Part shown: positions 36,383-45,196 of the stretch, one piece after another
Layout: every line of letters begins with the position of its first letter
Numbering within the stretch: position 1 is the stretch's first letter
Assembly (NCBI RefSeq): GCF_900129875.1
Contig: NZ_FQXC01000003.1
Span: 662,304 to 726,303, forward strand
Reading direction: 5' to 3'
Source: Marivita hallyeonensis
Lineage (GTDB): Bacteria > Pseudomonadota > Alphaproteobacteria > Rhodobacterales > Rhodobacteraceae
DNA: 64,000 nucleotides
Program-made: the position numbers and the translations under genes
The notes under the pieces: generated by a model
Databases searched by the model: none
What the model was told of the DNA's origin: nothing
What the model saw: only the letters and a program-made list of their open reading frames with translations

Positions 36383-38110
36383 ATGCCTTCTTCGAACGTG
36401 AAACGCCTCTTGGGAACAGCCGCCGTCGCGCTGTGCCTTATGACTCCCGGAGGTGTTGTCGCCAGCAGCCTTGCAGGCGATTATCTGGCCGGCCGCCAGG
36501 CGAGCTTTGACGGCGACATCCAGGCCGCAGCCAGGCATTACGGCCGCGCCGTAATGTTCGACGCAACAAATCCACTGCTTCTGGAACGCGCCACACTGGC
36601 TGAGATTTCGCTGGGCGATCTGGAGCGGGCCGCGTCTCTGGCGTCGAAACTCGTCGATGACGGGCACCGCAGCCAGGTTGCGCAGATGGCATTGGTGGCG
36701 CAGGTCGCGGAAGCCGAAGACTACGAAACCCTGATCGCCATGGTCGAAGACGACCGTGGTGTCGGTCCGCTTGTCGATGGTCTGCTTATCGCCTGGGCGC
36801 GCCTTGGCACAGGTGATATGTCAGCGGCACTGGTTCAGTTCGACGACCTTGCCGGTCAGCAAGGCCTCGCCAATTTCGCCATGTACCACAAGGCGCTGGC
36901 GCTGGCATCGGTGGGCGATTTCGAAAGCGCTGGCGCAATCCTCGAGGACGCGGGCACCGGCGCAATGCAACTGACCCGTCGCGGTGTGATGGCGCATGTC
37001 GAGGTGCTCAGCCAGCTTGACCGCAACGACGATGCGCTGACCCTGATCGAAACGGCCTTCGGTTCAGAGCTTGATCCCGGTCTGTCACAGATGAAGACAG
37101 CACTCGAAGCGGGTGAGGCCTTGCCGTTCACCCATATCCGCGGTGCCCGTGATGGTCTGGCCGAGGTGTTCTACACACTGGCGGCCGCGCTCGCGAACGA
37201 AGCGAATGACGAATTCACCCTGCTCTACACCCGCGTGGCAGAGCATCTGCGCCCCGGGCACGTCGATGCGATCTTGCTCTCGGCAAGCCTGTTGGACGAG
37301 ATGGGCCAATCGGAGCTTGCGGTAAAAGCCTACGGCAGCGTGCCTGACGACCATCCGGCGTACCATGCGGCGGAACTGGGTCGTGCGGCGGCCCTGCGCG
37401 ACAGTGACCGGGTCGATGCGGCCATCGAGGTGCTCGAGCGCCTGTCGAAGACACACGCGGATCAGCCGCTCGTGCATTCGACGCTGGGCGACACCATGCG
37501 CCAGCTAGAGCGCTACGAAGAAGCCGTCGTGTCCTACACCAATGCGCTTGACCTATTCGAGGTGGAGGGCCGCAACCAATGGTTCCTGCACTATGCGCGC
37601 GCGATCAGCTACGAACGGCTGGATCGGTGGGACGAGGCCGAGGCCGATTTCCGCGCCGCGCTCGAATTGAACCCGGATCAGCCTCAGGTGCTGAACTACC
37701 TCGGCTATTCGCTGGTGGAGAAGCAGATCAAGCTGGACGAAGCGCTCGACATGATTGAACGCGCGGCGGCGGCACGACCCGACAGCGGCTACATCATCGA
37801 CAGCTTGGGCTGGGTGCTCTACCGGCTTGGCCGATATGAAGAGGCCGTGGGCCACATGGAACGCGCGGCGGAGCTGATGCCGGTCGACCCGATCGTGAAC
37901 GACCATCTGGGTGACGTCTATTGGGCCGTCGGGCGCAAGACCGAGGCACGATTCCAGTGGCGTCGCGCCTTGTCGTTCACCGTCTACGGCACCACGGCCG
38001 AGGAAGTGGACGCAGACCGTATCCGACGTAAACTCGACGTTGGCCTCGATCAGGTCCTGGCGGAAGAGGGTGCTCCGCCGCTGCAAGTGGCTAATGACAA
38101 CGGCGATTGA
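36383..38110 (+). CDS. tetratricopeptide repeat protein, exported
   Basis: Protein of 575 residues with a signal peptide (LLGTAAVALCLMTPGGVVAS) and about 10 or more TPR units, the clearest in the last third (RYEEAVVSYTNALDL, RWDEAEADFRAALELNPDQP, RYEEAVGHMERAAELMPVDP). It probably acts in the periplasm as a protein-interaction scaffold; this resembles BamD/LpoA-like or PHB-independent TPR proteins of alphaproteobacteria, without firm assignment. It overlaps the ispE start by 17 bases, so ispE is likely translated from the same message. Confidence 0.88.
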   Translation: MPSSNVKRLLGTAAVALCLMTPGGVVASSLAGDYLAGRQASFDGDIQAAARHYGRAVMFDATNPLLLERATLAEISLGDLERAASLASKLVDDGHRSQVAQMALVAQVAEAEDYETLIAMVEDDRGVGPLVDGLLIAWARLGTGDMSAALVQFDDLAGQQGLANFAMYHKALALASVGDFESAGAILEDAGTGAMQLTRRGVMAHVEVLSQLDRNDDALTLIETAFGSELDPGLSQMKTALEAGEALPFTHIRGARDGLAEVFYTLAAALANEANDEFTLLYTRVAEHLRPGHVDAILLSASLLDEMGQSELAVKAYGSVPDDHPAYHAAELGRAAALRDSDRVDAAIEVLERLSKTHADQPLVHSTLGDTMRQLERYEEAVVSYTNALDLFEVEGRNQWFLHYARAISYERLDRWDEAEADFRAALELNPDQPQVLNYLGYSLVEKQIKLDEALDMIERAAAARPDSGYIIDSLGWVLYRLGRYEEAVGHMERAAELMPVDPIVNDHLGDVYWAVGRKTEARFQWRRALSFTVYGTTAEEVDADRIRRKLDVGLDQVLAEEGAPPLQVANDNGD

Positions 38111-38960
38111 GGCGTTTGCGCCAGCAAAGATCAATCTGACGCTGCATGTCACAGGCGTCCGAAGCGACGGGTATCACGTGCTTGAGTCGCTCGTGGTCTT
38201 TGCCGATTGCGGCGACAGGCTGCTGGTCTCGCCATCGGAAAGCCTGTCGCTGACAGTGGATGGCCCGTTCGCACAGGGTGTGCCGACCGACAACAGTAAC
38301 CTCGTGATGCAGGCGGCCGAACGGTTGCGGAACCTGCGCGGGATCACACAGGGCGCCACGATAAACCTGACCAAGACCTTGCCGCATGGTGCGGGTATCG
38401 GTGGTGGGTCGAGTGATGCGGCTGCCGCCATTCGTGGGCTGGCAGAGTTATGGGGTGTTGCACCCTTGAGCGGGCAGGAGGCTTTGCCGCTTGGCGCCGA
38501 CGTCCCTGTGTGCCTCTGCGCGCCTACGGCCACCCAGATGCGCGGGATCGGCGATGTGCTCGCAACGGCCCCATATCAACTCAAGGGCTGGCTCGTCCTG
38601 GTGAATCCGGGCGTTGTCGTGCCGACCGGCAAGGTCTTTGCCCGGCATGATGCGCTTTATGACTTCACTCCCGCCAATCTTGAGCCGATGGACTGGATCA
38701 AGGATGACGACGACTTAGACATGTGGCTTCTGGGTCAGCGTAATGACCTGACGAAGGTCGCCAGCGACAGCTCCATCGCGCCGGTTGTTCAGGACGTCCT
38801 GAAAGAGCTCCGTGTCGGTTCACGCAATGCCGATATGTCAGGTTCAGGGAGCACGTGCTGGGGGTTGTTTACGTCCGAGGACAAAGCCAAGTCATGTGCC
38901 GACCGTATCGCGGCCAAGCGTCCCGAATGGTGGGTTCGCGCGGCCCGCATCCTGCCCTGA
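38094..38960 (+). CDS. ispE: 4-diphosphocytidyl-2-C-methyl-D-erythritol kinase
   Basis: GHMP kinase of 288 residues, fourth step of the MEP isoprenoid pathway. N-terminal PAKINLTLHVTGVRSDGYH, the Gly-rich GHMP motif PHGAGIGGGSSDAAAA (about residues 95-110) and the C-terminal SGSGSTCWG motif are present. The ATG at 38094 lies inside the TPR gene; a longer frame upstream has no IspE similarity. The neighbouring convergent gene encodes a polyprenyl synthase, which uses products of this pathway. Confidence 0.95.
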   Translation: MTTAIEAFAPAKINLTLHVTGVRSDGYHVLESLVVFADCGDRLLVSPSESLSLTVDGPFAQGVPTDNSNLVMQAAERLRNLRGITQGATINLTKTLPHGAGIGGGSSDAAAAIRGLAELWGVAPLSGQEALPLGADVPVCLCAPTATQMRGIGDVLATAPYQLKGWLVLVNPGVVVPTGKVFARHDALYDFTPANLEPMDWIKDDDDLDMWLLGQRNDLTKVASDSSIAPVVQDVLKELRVGSRNADMSGSGSTCWGLFTSEDKAKSCADRIAAKRPEWWVRAARILP

Positions 38961-38964
38961 TCGG

Positions 38965-39963
38965 TCAGTTCACGCGCGCGACGACGTAATCGGCAAGATC
39001 GTCCAGCATGTCGCGGATCGGGTGATCCGGCAGCGTGGCCAAAGCAGTCCGCGCCTTGGCGATCCAGTCATTCGCCTCGGCCCGCGTCGCCTCCAACGTG
39101 CCGTGCTTGTTCAAGAGCGCGATGGCGTGCTCAAGATCACCGTCTTCCTGCTTGCCCTTCTCGATGGTCCGCTTCCAGAACTCTCGTTCCGTATCATCGG
39201 CCAGAGCAACGGCCTTGATCACCGGGAGGGTCAGCTTGCGCTCACGGAAGTCGTCGCCAACGTTTTTCCCGGTGGCGTCCGAACCCCAGTAATCCAGCAA
39301 ATCATCCACGATCTGGAACGCAATCCCAAGGGCGTCACCATAGTCGAAAAGTGCTTTGACCCGCGCGTCGTCCATGCCCGCGATCACGCCGCCCACTTCG
39401 GTCGCGGCGGAAAACAGTGCAGCGGTTTTGCCGCGCACCACTTGAAGGTAGACCTCTTCCGTCGTGCGCAAATCCTGCGCCGCCGTCATCTGCAGGACCT
39501 CGCCTTCGGCAATTGTGGCTGCCGCATCGGACAGAATGCGCAGCACCCGGATGTTGTTCGTCTCGGTCATCAACTGGAACGACCGCGCAAAAAGGTAGTC
39601 GCCGACCAGCACGCTCGACTTGTTGTCCCAAAGCAGGTTTGCGGTGGGTCGCCCGCGCCGCCTCTCGCTCTCATCAACGACGTCGTCATGCAAAAGCGTC
39701 GCGGTGTGAATGAACTCCACCGTCGCCGCCAGTTTAACATGGTTGTCGCCCTCATAGCCGCACATCCGGGCGGACGCCAAAGTCAGCATGGGACGCAGGC
39801 GCTTGCCACCTGCCTCAACCAGATGCGCCGTGACTTCCGGGATGCGCGGTGCGTGTTCCGACGCCATGCGCTCGCGGATCAATGCGTTCACCGACGCCAT
39901 GTCATCTGACAGCACGTCTGCCAAACGATCATGCGGTTTGATGGCTGGTTTGTCCAAACTCAT
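38965..39963 (-). CDS. long-chain polyprenyl synthase (octaprenyl/decaprenyl type)
   Basis: Trans-isoprenyl diphosphate synthase of 332 residues, probably making the ubiquinone side chain. First Asp-rich motif LLHDDVVDESERRRG (about residues 89-103) and second DDLLDYWGSD (about 218) are both present. The ATG at 39963 (MSLDKPAIK) has AAGGA upstream; starts 2 and 9 codons upstream are possible. Product chain length cannot be read reliably. It is convergent with ispE (4-base gap) and divergent from the DUF2007 gene. Confidence 0.92.
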   Translation of the reverse strand: MSLDKPAIKPHDRLADVLSDDMASVNALIRERMASEHAPRIPEVTAHLVEAGGKRLRPMLTLASARMCGYEGDNHVKLAATVEFIHTATLLHDDVVDESERRRGRPTANLLWDNKSSVLVGDYLFARSFQLMTETNNIRVLRILSDAAATIAEGEVLQMTAAQDLRTTEEVYLQVVRGKTAALFSAATEVGGVIAGMDDARVKALFDYGDALGIAFQIVDDLLDYWGSDATGKNVGDDFRERKLTLPVIKAVALADDTEREFWKRTIEKGKQEDGDLEHAIALLNKHGTLEATRAEANDWIAKARTALATLPDHPIRDMLDDLADYVVARVN

Positions 39964-40019
39964 CACCATTCCTTGTGGAAGCCTCGACAAAGCGGGGCAG
40001 GTGTTCCTACATCTTGGTC

Positions 40020-40235
40020 ATGGAAGAGCTTCTACGGACCAACGACATTACCCTGATCCCGCTCGCCCGCGCCGTGCTTGAGGACGAGGGTATAGACAGC
40101 TTTGAATTGGACGTAAATATGAGCATTCTCGAAGGCTCTATCGGTATTCTGCCGCGTCGTCTGATGGTGCGGACCGACGAGCTGGACAAGGCCCGCCGCG
40201 TGTTGCGCGAATACGGGGTCCGGTTTGAGGACTGA
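40020..40235 (+). CDS. DUF2007 domain protein (putative signal-transducing)
   Basis: Small soluble protein of 71 residues: MEELLRTNDITLIPLARAVL, then LEDEGIDSFELD and LMVRTDELDKARRVLREYG. This pattern matches DUF2007, a ferredoxin-like fold of unknown role. Starts at the ATG at 40020; the stop lies inside the following methyltransferase gene (11-base overlap). Confidence 0.85.
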   Translation: MEELLRTNDITLIPLARAVLEDEGIDSFELDVNMSILEGSIGILPRRLMVRTDELDKARRVLREYGVRFED

Positions 40236-41010
40236 CCCTTTCGCCCCCGAAGACCTCGCGCGGGATGATTTTCTGGGCGGCGCTGTCCGCCTTTGGCAAC
40301 CGAAGAAAGGCTATCGCGCCGGGGCCGATCCGGTACTGCTTTCTGCGACGGTTCCAGCGGTTCAGGGCGATGCCGTATTGGAATTAGGCTGCGGCGGCGG
40401 TGCCGCCTTGGCCTGCCTTGGCGCACGTGTTCCTGGCATCGAGGCGACGGGTGTGGAAATGCAACCCGCCTACGCAGATCTGGCGCAGCGCAATCTGGAT
40501 GACAATGGGATTTCCGGCACGATCCACTGTGCCGATCTCATGGCGCTGCCCACCGCCGTGAAATCGCGGCGCTTCGATCACGTCCTCGCCAACCCGCCCT
40601 ATTTCGAGGATCTCCGCGCGGTTGCTCCGACCGCTCCTGACCGGGCCGTGGCGCGATCAGGCGCACTTCCATTGGCGAAATGGGTCAGTGTCGCATCCAA
40701 GCGCTTGGCCCCCGGCGGGATGGCCACCTTCATCCAGCGGATCGACCGTCTGCCTGAACTGATGAGCGCATTTCACGACACGCTTGGCGCGCTGGAGCTT
40801 TGGTTGATCCAGCCGCGTACCACGCGCCCCGCCCGCCTTTTTCTGCTGCGCGGTCGCAAAGGCGCGCGGGCGGCGTTTATTTCGCACCCCCCACTCGTGC
40901 TGCACCGCGGCGAAAAACACGAAAAGGACGGCGATTCGTACACCGAAGCGGTATCAAAAGTCCTAAGATCTGCGCATCCTTTGCCGTTTCCCAGCCAAAG
41001 GCGCAGCTAA
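40225..41010 (+). CDS. tRNA1(Val) (adenine37-N6)-methyltransferase family protein
   Basis: SAM-dependent methyltransferase of 261 residues. Motif I VLELGCGGGAALACL (about residue 53) and the catalytic NPPY motif (VLANPPYFED, about 116) mark N6-adenine or related MTases; the TrmN6/YfiC family is the best fit. A TTG start at 40225 overlaps the DUF2007 gene by 11 bases. The exact tRNA target is inferred. Confidence 0.85.
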   Translation: MRTDPFAPEDLARDDFLGGAVRLWQPKKGYRAGADPVLLSATVPAVQGDAVLELGCGGGAALACLGARVPGIEATGVEMQPAYADLAQRNLDDNGISGTIHCADLMALPTAVKSRRFDHVLANPPYFEDLRAVAPTAPDRAVARSGALPLAKWVSVASKRLAPGGMATFIQRIDRLPELMSAFHDTLGALELWLIQPRTTRPARLFLLRGRKGARAAFISHPPLVLHRGEKHEKDGDSYTEAVSKVLRSAHPLPFPSQRRS

Positions 41011-41113
41011 AAGCAGCATCATCGGCATAGCTTTACCGACAATGCGGGTGCAGCGTGACAGAATCCGATTTCTGTGATCGACTGGGAGTCTATCCAATTA
41101 GCAGGAGGACCTT

Positions 41114-41275
41114 ATGAGCTTGACTTCACACCTTCAGGAACTGAAGCGGAAGCACCAAACCCTCGCTGAAGAAGTGGAACAGGCGCAACGCGCGCCAGGC
41201 GTCGACGATCTCGCGATCTCCGCCCTCAAGAAACAAAAGCTCAGACTAAAAGAAGAGATCGAGCGTCTCTCATAA
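41114..41275 (+). CDS. DUF465 family small coiled-coil protein
   Basis: A 53-residue protein (MSLTSHLQELKRKHQTLAEE, then VDDLAISALKKQKLRLKEEI) with the length and heptad pattern of DUF465/YdcH. A near-perfect AGGAGG is six bases before the ATG. A rho-independent terminator follows directly, so this is a monocistronic gene, likely well expressed. Function unknown. Confidence 0.88.
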   Translation: MSLTSHLQELKRKHQTLAEEVEQAQRAPGVDDLAISALKKQKLRLKEEIERLS

Positions 41276-41282
41276 GCGATTG

Positions 41283-41307
41283 GCCCGGGTCTTACCCGGG
41301 CTTTTTT
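41283..41307 (+). terminator. rho-independent terminator after the DUF465 gene
   Basis: 8-bp stem GCCCGGGT / ACCCGGGC with a CTT loop and six T, beginning 7 bases after the stop codon. It also touches the convergent end of the LysR gene. Confidence 0.85.
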
Positions 41308-42244
41308 ATATCTCGGTGACAGGAACCACGGTCTTCTTCGGAAGCCGTGCCTTGATCATGTCGATCTTCTGGTCCAGCCAATCGGAAAAAGCTGCGACCT
41401 GAGGTTTCGTTTCGTGGCCTTTGGGGCAGACGAACCGGAAATGCGCTTCGGTCGACAGGGCAATGTCGAACGGGGCCACCAGAAGACCGTCAATCAGGGC
41501 GTTGGCGGCCAGCGTACTACGCATCAGAACAACGCCACCACCATTGATCGCGGCATCCACAGCGTGGTCGGCCTGCGAGAAATGCGCACCCTTCAGGGGC
41601 GGCGCTGTCAGGCCATTGGCGTTGAACCACGTGGTCCAATCCGCTTTCGGGTTGAGAAAGTCGATACTGTCCTCAAACAGCAAGGGCGCGCGAAAAAGGC
41701 TTTCCGGCGTGTCATGTTGTGCCGCCAGCGCAGGCGACATCATCGGTGCAATCCATTCGTCGATCAGGACCCGCGAATACAGCCCCCCGTCGCGGCCATA
41801 GCCATAGCGGATCGCCACATCCACATCGTCCCGCGCGAAATCGAGTAGGCGCAGACTGGCCGAGAAGCGCAGATCCACATCGGGATGGTCCTGCGCAAAT
41901 TCGAACAGCTTGGGCGCCAGCACCTTCGCCGTAAAGGCAGGTCCCGCCGTCACCGTGAGCACGTTCGACTGCGCCTGCCGCCGGGCGGACCGCCATGCCG
42001 AGGTGATCAGGTCGAACCCGTCCTGCACCCCACCGCGCAAGGCCTGGCCTTCGGGCGTCAATTCGACCGCGCGGTTGAGGCGGCGAAAGACCGGTACGCC
42101 CAAATGGTCTTCAAGCGATTTGATCTGAAAGGACAGCGCGGCGGGCGTCACGTTCAATTCAGCGGCAGCTTGGGCAAAGGACATGTGCCGCGCGGCCGCC
42201 TCAAAGGCGCGAAGGGCGGTCAAAGGGGGAAGTCGGTCATTCAT
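41306..42244 (-). CDS. LysR family transcriptional regulator (GcvA-like)
   Basis: Regulator of 312 residues with a LysR HTH at the N-terminus (LPPLTALRAFEAAARHMSFA, AAELNVTPAALSFQIKSLE) and a substrate-binding domain (DVDLRFSASLRLLDFARDD). The ATG at 42244 is chosen because it begins right before the HTH. A 13-bp palindrome immediately upstream could be its operator. It is divergent from a 36-codon ORF. The effector is unknown. Confidence 0.92.
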   Translation of the reverse strand: MNDRLPPLTALRAFEAAARHMSFAQAAAELNVTPAALSFQIKSLEDHLGVPVFRRLNRAVELTPEGQALRGGVQDGFDLITSAWRSARRQAQSNVLTVTAGPAFTAKVLAPKLFEFAQDHPDVDLRFSASLRLLDFARDDVDVAIRYGYGRDGGLYSRVLIDEWIAPMMSPALAAQHDTPESLFRAPLLFEDSIDFLNPKADWTTWFNANGLTAPPLKGAHFSQADHAVDAAINGGGVVLMRSTLAANALIDGLLVAPFDIALSTEAHFRFVCPKGHETKPQVAAFSDWLDQKIDMIKARLPKKTVVPVTEI

Positions 42245-42251
42245 AATCAGA

Positions 42252-42264
42252 TAAGTATTACTTA
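42252..42264. promoter_or_regulatory. perfect palindrome TAAGTA-T-TACTTA upstream of the LysR gene
   Basis: 6-bp arms around one base, 7 bases upstream of the LysR start codon and between two divergent genes. Position and symmetry suit an autoregulatory operator; binding is inferred. Confidence 0.4.
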
Positions 42265-42354
42265 ACTGAAGGGATGAAAAGTCTCGTTTGTCCCATAAAA
42301 GATTTGCGCCCATATTCAGGACAGTTGAAATTTACTGAAGCAAGGACAGCCCCC

Positions 42355-42465
42355 ATGTTCGAGACACCGACAAACGCCCGCCACCGCGACGCCATCCGTG
42401 CAGCCCACAGCGCACGCAGCAAGGCTTTCGCCGACATCCTGAACTTCTTCCGTCCCGGAAAGTAG
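42355..42465 (+). CDS. small ORF, 36 aa
   Basis: A short frame MFETPTNARHRDAIRAAHSA ending in ILNFFRPGK, basic and amphipathic, with AAGGAC upstream. It is divergent from the LysR gene and ends 35 bases before a bidirectional terminator, which suggests a real transcription unit. No family is recognised. Confidence 0.5.
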   Translation: MFETPTNARHRDAIRAAHSARSKAFADILNFFRPGK

Positions 42466-42500
42466 GATTGACCGCAGACCACACCGGTCCGCCGGTCTTG

Positions 42501-42538
42501 AAAACGCCCCCGAACCGATTGGCTCCGGGGGCGTTTTC
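42501..42538. terminator. bidirectional terminator
   Basis: 12-bp perfect stem AAAACGCCCCCG / CGGGGGCGTTTT with A-rich and T-rich ends, between the 36-codon ORF (plus) and the esterase gene (minus), so it can serve both strands. Confidence 0.85.
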
Positions 42539-43134
42539 TATTTCAGAAAGTCTTGAATGGCGGTCAGTTCGGATTGGACCAACTCGTGACCGCCGGGATG
42601 CCAGTGTTCGGCGACCTCGGTTTTCTGGCCTTTCAGATATCCGATCAAGTCACGCGTCAGAGGTGCGGGGCAGATGGGGTCCCGTTCACCTGCCGTGATC
42701 AGCCAGCGCGTGCCGTTCAGGCCCGGTTGCGGATCCGGCGACCACGGGATCAACGGATGCATCGCGATGACATCCGTAAAGATATCCGGATGTGTCAACG
42801 CCACCGCAGTCGCGATGTTCGCGCCGTTTGAGTAGCCATGCGCAATGACCCGGCTGGCCCCCGTGTCCGCGATCTTTGACCGAAGAAACGCCGCCATCGC
42901 ATCGCGACGTTTGGCGAGGTCCTCCATGTCATAAACACCTTCTCCCGTGCGCCGAAAGAACCGGGCCATGCCGTGTTCTGAGACGTCTCCGCGCGGCGAC
43001 ACCACATGGGCGTCCGGGATCAGCTGACTGGCCAAGCCGTGAAACTGATGCTCATCCCCGCCCGTGCCGTGGAAGGTGAAGACCAAAGGCGCACCCGGTG
43101 CGCCCTTGGTTTCTGCGTAGACGTACTCAGTCAA
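42538..43134 (-). CDS. alpha/beta hydrolase (phospholipase/carboxylesterase family, MhqD-like)
   Basis: Esterase of 198 residues: oxyanion segment VFTFHGTGGDEHQF, nucleophile elbow HGYSNGANIA (Ser about residue 97), acid and base in GERDPICPAP and PGGHELVQSE. I place the start at the TTG at 43134, which overlaps the stop of the upstream dioxygenase gene; no ATG is available near it. In B. subtilis, MhqD hydrolase and MhqO dioxygenase are used against quinones; the same pair here suggests an analogous quinone/catechol function. Confidence 0.85.
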   Translation of the reverse strand: MTEYVYAETKGAPGAPLVFTFHGTGGDEHQFHGLASQLIPDAHVVSPRGDVSEHGMARFFRRTGEGVYDMEDLAKRRDAMAAFLRSKIADTGASRVIAHGYSNGANIATAVALTHPDIFTDVIAMHPLIPWSPDPQPGLNGTRWLITAGERDPICPAPLTRDLIGYLKGQKTEVAEHWHPGGHELVQSELTAIQDFLK

Positions 43135-44059
43135 CAATGGGCTCAAGGTACTTCTCCTCAAGAACCGTGCGCAGATGCTCGTGCTGGGTCGGCAACTTCA
43201 GCGCTTCCCCCAGGTGGGCCGTGTCTTCGTCACGATCGAAGCCCGGCTCGTTGGTGGCCACCTCGAACAGGACGCCCCCCGGCGTGCGGAAATAGATCGC
43301 GTAGAAGTAGTCGCGGTCGATCACCGGGGTCACCTGGTACCCGGTGTCCATCAGCGCCTTGCGCACTTCGAGCTGCGTGTCGCGGTTATCGACCGAAAAC
43401 GCGATATGGTGGACCGACCCGGCACCCTGATCCGCCATGGGTGCATCGACCTGGGTGATGTCGATCACGTTGGCCTCATTCCCGTTCGGCACATGAAACC
43501 GCGTGACATTGTCCTGGCGGTCCATCTCTTCATAGCCCATGAACTTGAGCAATTCGGCGCTGGCCCCAGCATCTCGCAGCCGCATGTCGGCGCTGTGGAA
43601 GCCGCGAATGGCCACGTCCTCGGACACGCCGTTGTTGGTCCATGGTGTCCGCGTGTCGCCGTCGGTTTCGATCAAGGCAAAGCCATCACCGTCCGGCCCG
43701 TCGAACAGCAGACGATCCTCACCGAAGGTGGTTTCCTCTTTGATGTTCTGCACATCCAGCATGGACAGGCGGTCTTTCCAGAAGCCAAGGCTGCCTTTCG
43801 GAACGGCAAATCCCGTGATGCCGACCTCACCCGTCCCCGGGCGACCGCGTCGTGCATTGGGGAACGGGAAATAGGTCATCACCGTGCCGGGTGTTCCCGC
43901 TTCGTCGCCATAGTAAAGGTGGTACACCTCCGGCGCATCGAAGTTCACGGTTTTCTTGATCCGGCGCAGGCCGAGCGTTTTTGTAAAGAAGTCGTTGTTC
44001 GACTGCGCCCCACTGGCGAGCGACGTCACGTGGTGCAGTCCGTTGATTTGGTTCAACAT
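43127..44059 (-). CDS. ring-cleaving dioxygenase (VOC family, MhqO-like)
   Basis: Extradiol-type dioxygenase of 310 residues with two VOC modules: GLHHVTSLAS at the N-terminus and SVHHIAFSVDNR near residue 220, the His positions that bind the metal, and a C-terminal YFRTPGGVLFEVATNEP with the Glu ligand. Probably cleaves a catechol or hydroquinone ring. Its stop overlaps the start of the MhqD-like esterase. Confidence 0.9.
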   Translation of the reverse strand: MLNQINGLHHVTSLASGAQSNNDFFTKTLGLRRIKKTVNFDAPEVYHLYYGDEAGTPGTVMTYFPFPNARRGRPGTGEVGITGFAVPKGSLGFWKDRLSMLDVQNIKEETTFGEDRLLFDGPDGDGFALIETDGDTRTPWTNNGVSEDVAIRGFHSADMRLRDAGASAELLKFMGYEEMDRQDNVTRFHVPNGNEANVIDITQVDAPMADQGAGSVHHIAFSVDNRDTQLEVRKALMDTGYQVTPVIDRDYFYAIYFRTPGGVLFEVATNEPGFDRDEDTAHLGEALKLPTQHEHLRTVLEEKYLEPIVD

Positions 44060-44147
44060 GGCAGGTCTCCAAATGTGGAAGGGGCGTTTGCCCGATTGCC
44101 CCTGTATTTAGCTGGCTTTTTGCGCACATAAATACGTGATAACGCGC

Positions 44148-45032
44148 CTATTCTGTGCGTGATCGCACCGAAGCTATGCGGGACGCAAGCGCCGCAACGC
44201 CCGCACCAAACGTAATAAGACAGGCTGCACCCAGCAAAATCGGCGATGGTTCGGCAAATCCGGCCGCGATCAGCACCATTGTCGACAGAAGGGGTGCGGC
44301 GTAACTGGCGACGCCCAACACCTGAATGTCGCCCTGCTTGACACCAATGTCCCAGACGTAGAAGGCCAACCCAACTGGTCCAAGGCCGAGCGCCAGCACC
44401 GACAACCAGCCAAATGTCGTCTCGGGCCAAACCGTCGTTTCGAATATGACATGCGCCGGCACCGACAGGATCGCGGTGAACACGCAGAACACCGCAACGA
44501 CTTCGGTCGGCGTGCTGCCAAGCCGACGCGACACCACCGAATACGTGCTCCACGTGAGGGCGCAAAACCCGGCAAGGATCAGCCCCGGCGTCGCGCTTGC
44601 ATCGAAACTGGCGCCGTTGCGCAAAACGATGAGCGCGGCCCCGACAAAAGAAATCAACGCGCCCACGATGTGCCCGGCGCGGAGGCGTTCGCCAGGCAGG
44701 AGGCCGGACAACAGGACGATCAGAAGCGGCCAAAGATACGCAATCAGCCCGGCTTCGGCAGGAGGGGCAAGCCGCAGGGCCGAAAAGTAAAGCGCGTGAT
44801 AGCCGAACAAGCCTGCCGTGCCGAACGCATAAATGCGCCACGGGATGCCACGCAGGACCGCGATGCGACCGCGAGCCAGCACCCAGATCACGCCCACCGC
44901 ACCGCCAATCGCGAAGGTCAGCGCATTCAGCAAAAAGGGTGGCACCGGCGCAGACCCCGCGGTGAACAGCGCCAGAAGCGCCCAAAGCAGGACGGCAATG
45001 AATCCAATGGCGGTGGCGGTTGCGCGGGTCAT
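44148..45032 (-). CDS. EamA/DMT superfamily exporter (YddG-like)
   Basis: Inner-membrane protein of 294 residues with ten predicted hydrophobic segments in two EamA repeats (ATAIGFIAVLLWALLALF; ALSAYLWPLLIV-like region GLIAYLWPLLIVLLSGLLPG; AAPLLSTMVLIAAGFAEP). The layout matches YddG-type aromatic amino acid or metabolite exporters. Substrate is not predictable from sequence. It stands between the dioxygenase gene and phaB, on the same strand as both. Confidence 0.9.
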   Translation of the reverse strand: MTRATATAIGFIAVLLWALLALFTAGSAPVPPFLLNALTFAIGGAVGVIWVLARGRIAVLRGIPWRIYAFGTAGLFGYHALYFSALRLAPPAEAGLIAYLWPLLIVLLSGLLPGERLRAGHIVGALISFVGAALIVLRNGASFDASATPGLILAGFCALTWSTYSVVSRRLGSTPTEVVAVFCVFTAILSVPAHVIFETTVWPETTFGWLSVLALGLGPVGLAFYVWDIGVKQGDIQVLGVASYAAPLLSTMVLIAAGFAEPSPILLGAACLITFGAGVAALASRIASVRSRTE

Positions 45033-45057
45033 GGTCCCCGGCTAATCCCGGACCGAG

Positions 45058-45092
45058 CAAAAGAAAAGGCCCACCGCATTGCGTGGGCCTTG
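45058..45092 (-). terminator. rho-independent terminator downstream of phaB (minus strand)
   Basis: 9-bp stem AAGGCCCAC / GTGGGCCTT; read on the minus strand it is followed by TTTCTTT. It ends the phaA-patatin-phaB message before the DMT gene. Confidence 0.75.
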
Positions 45093-45196
45093 GTCCCGGC
45101 GTCCCTCTCCCTACCACCCTCCACTCTCAGGGGATTCGGATAAGGAAAGGTTGCCGCTGTTGGAGCGCCCCGTCTGACCGGGGGCGGTCTTCGTCC

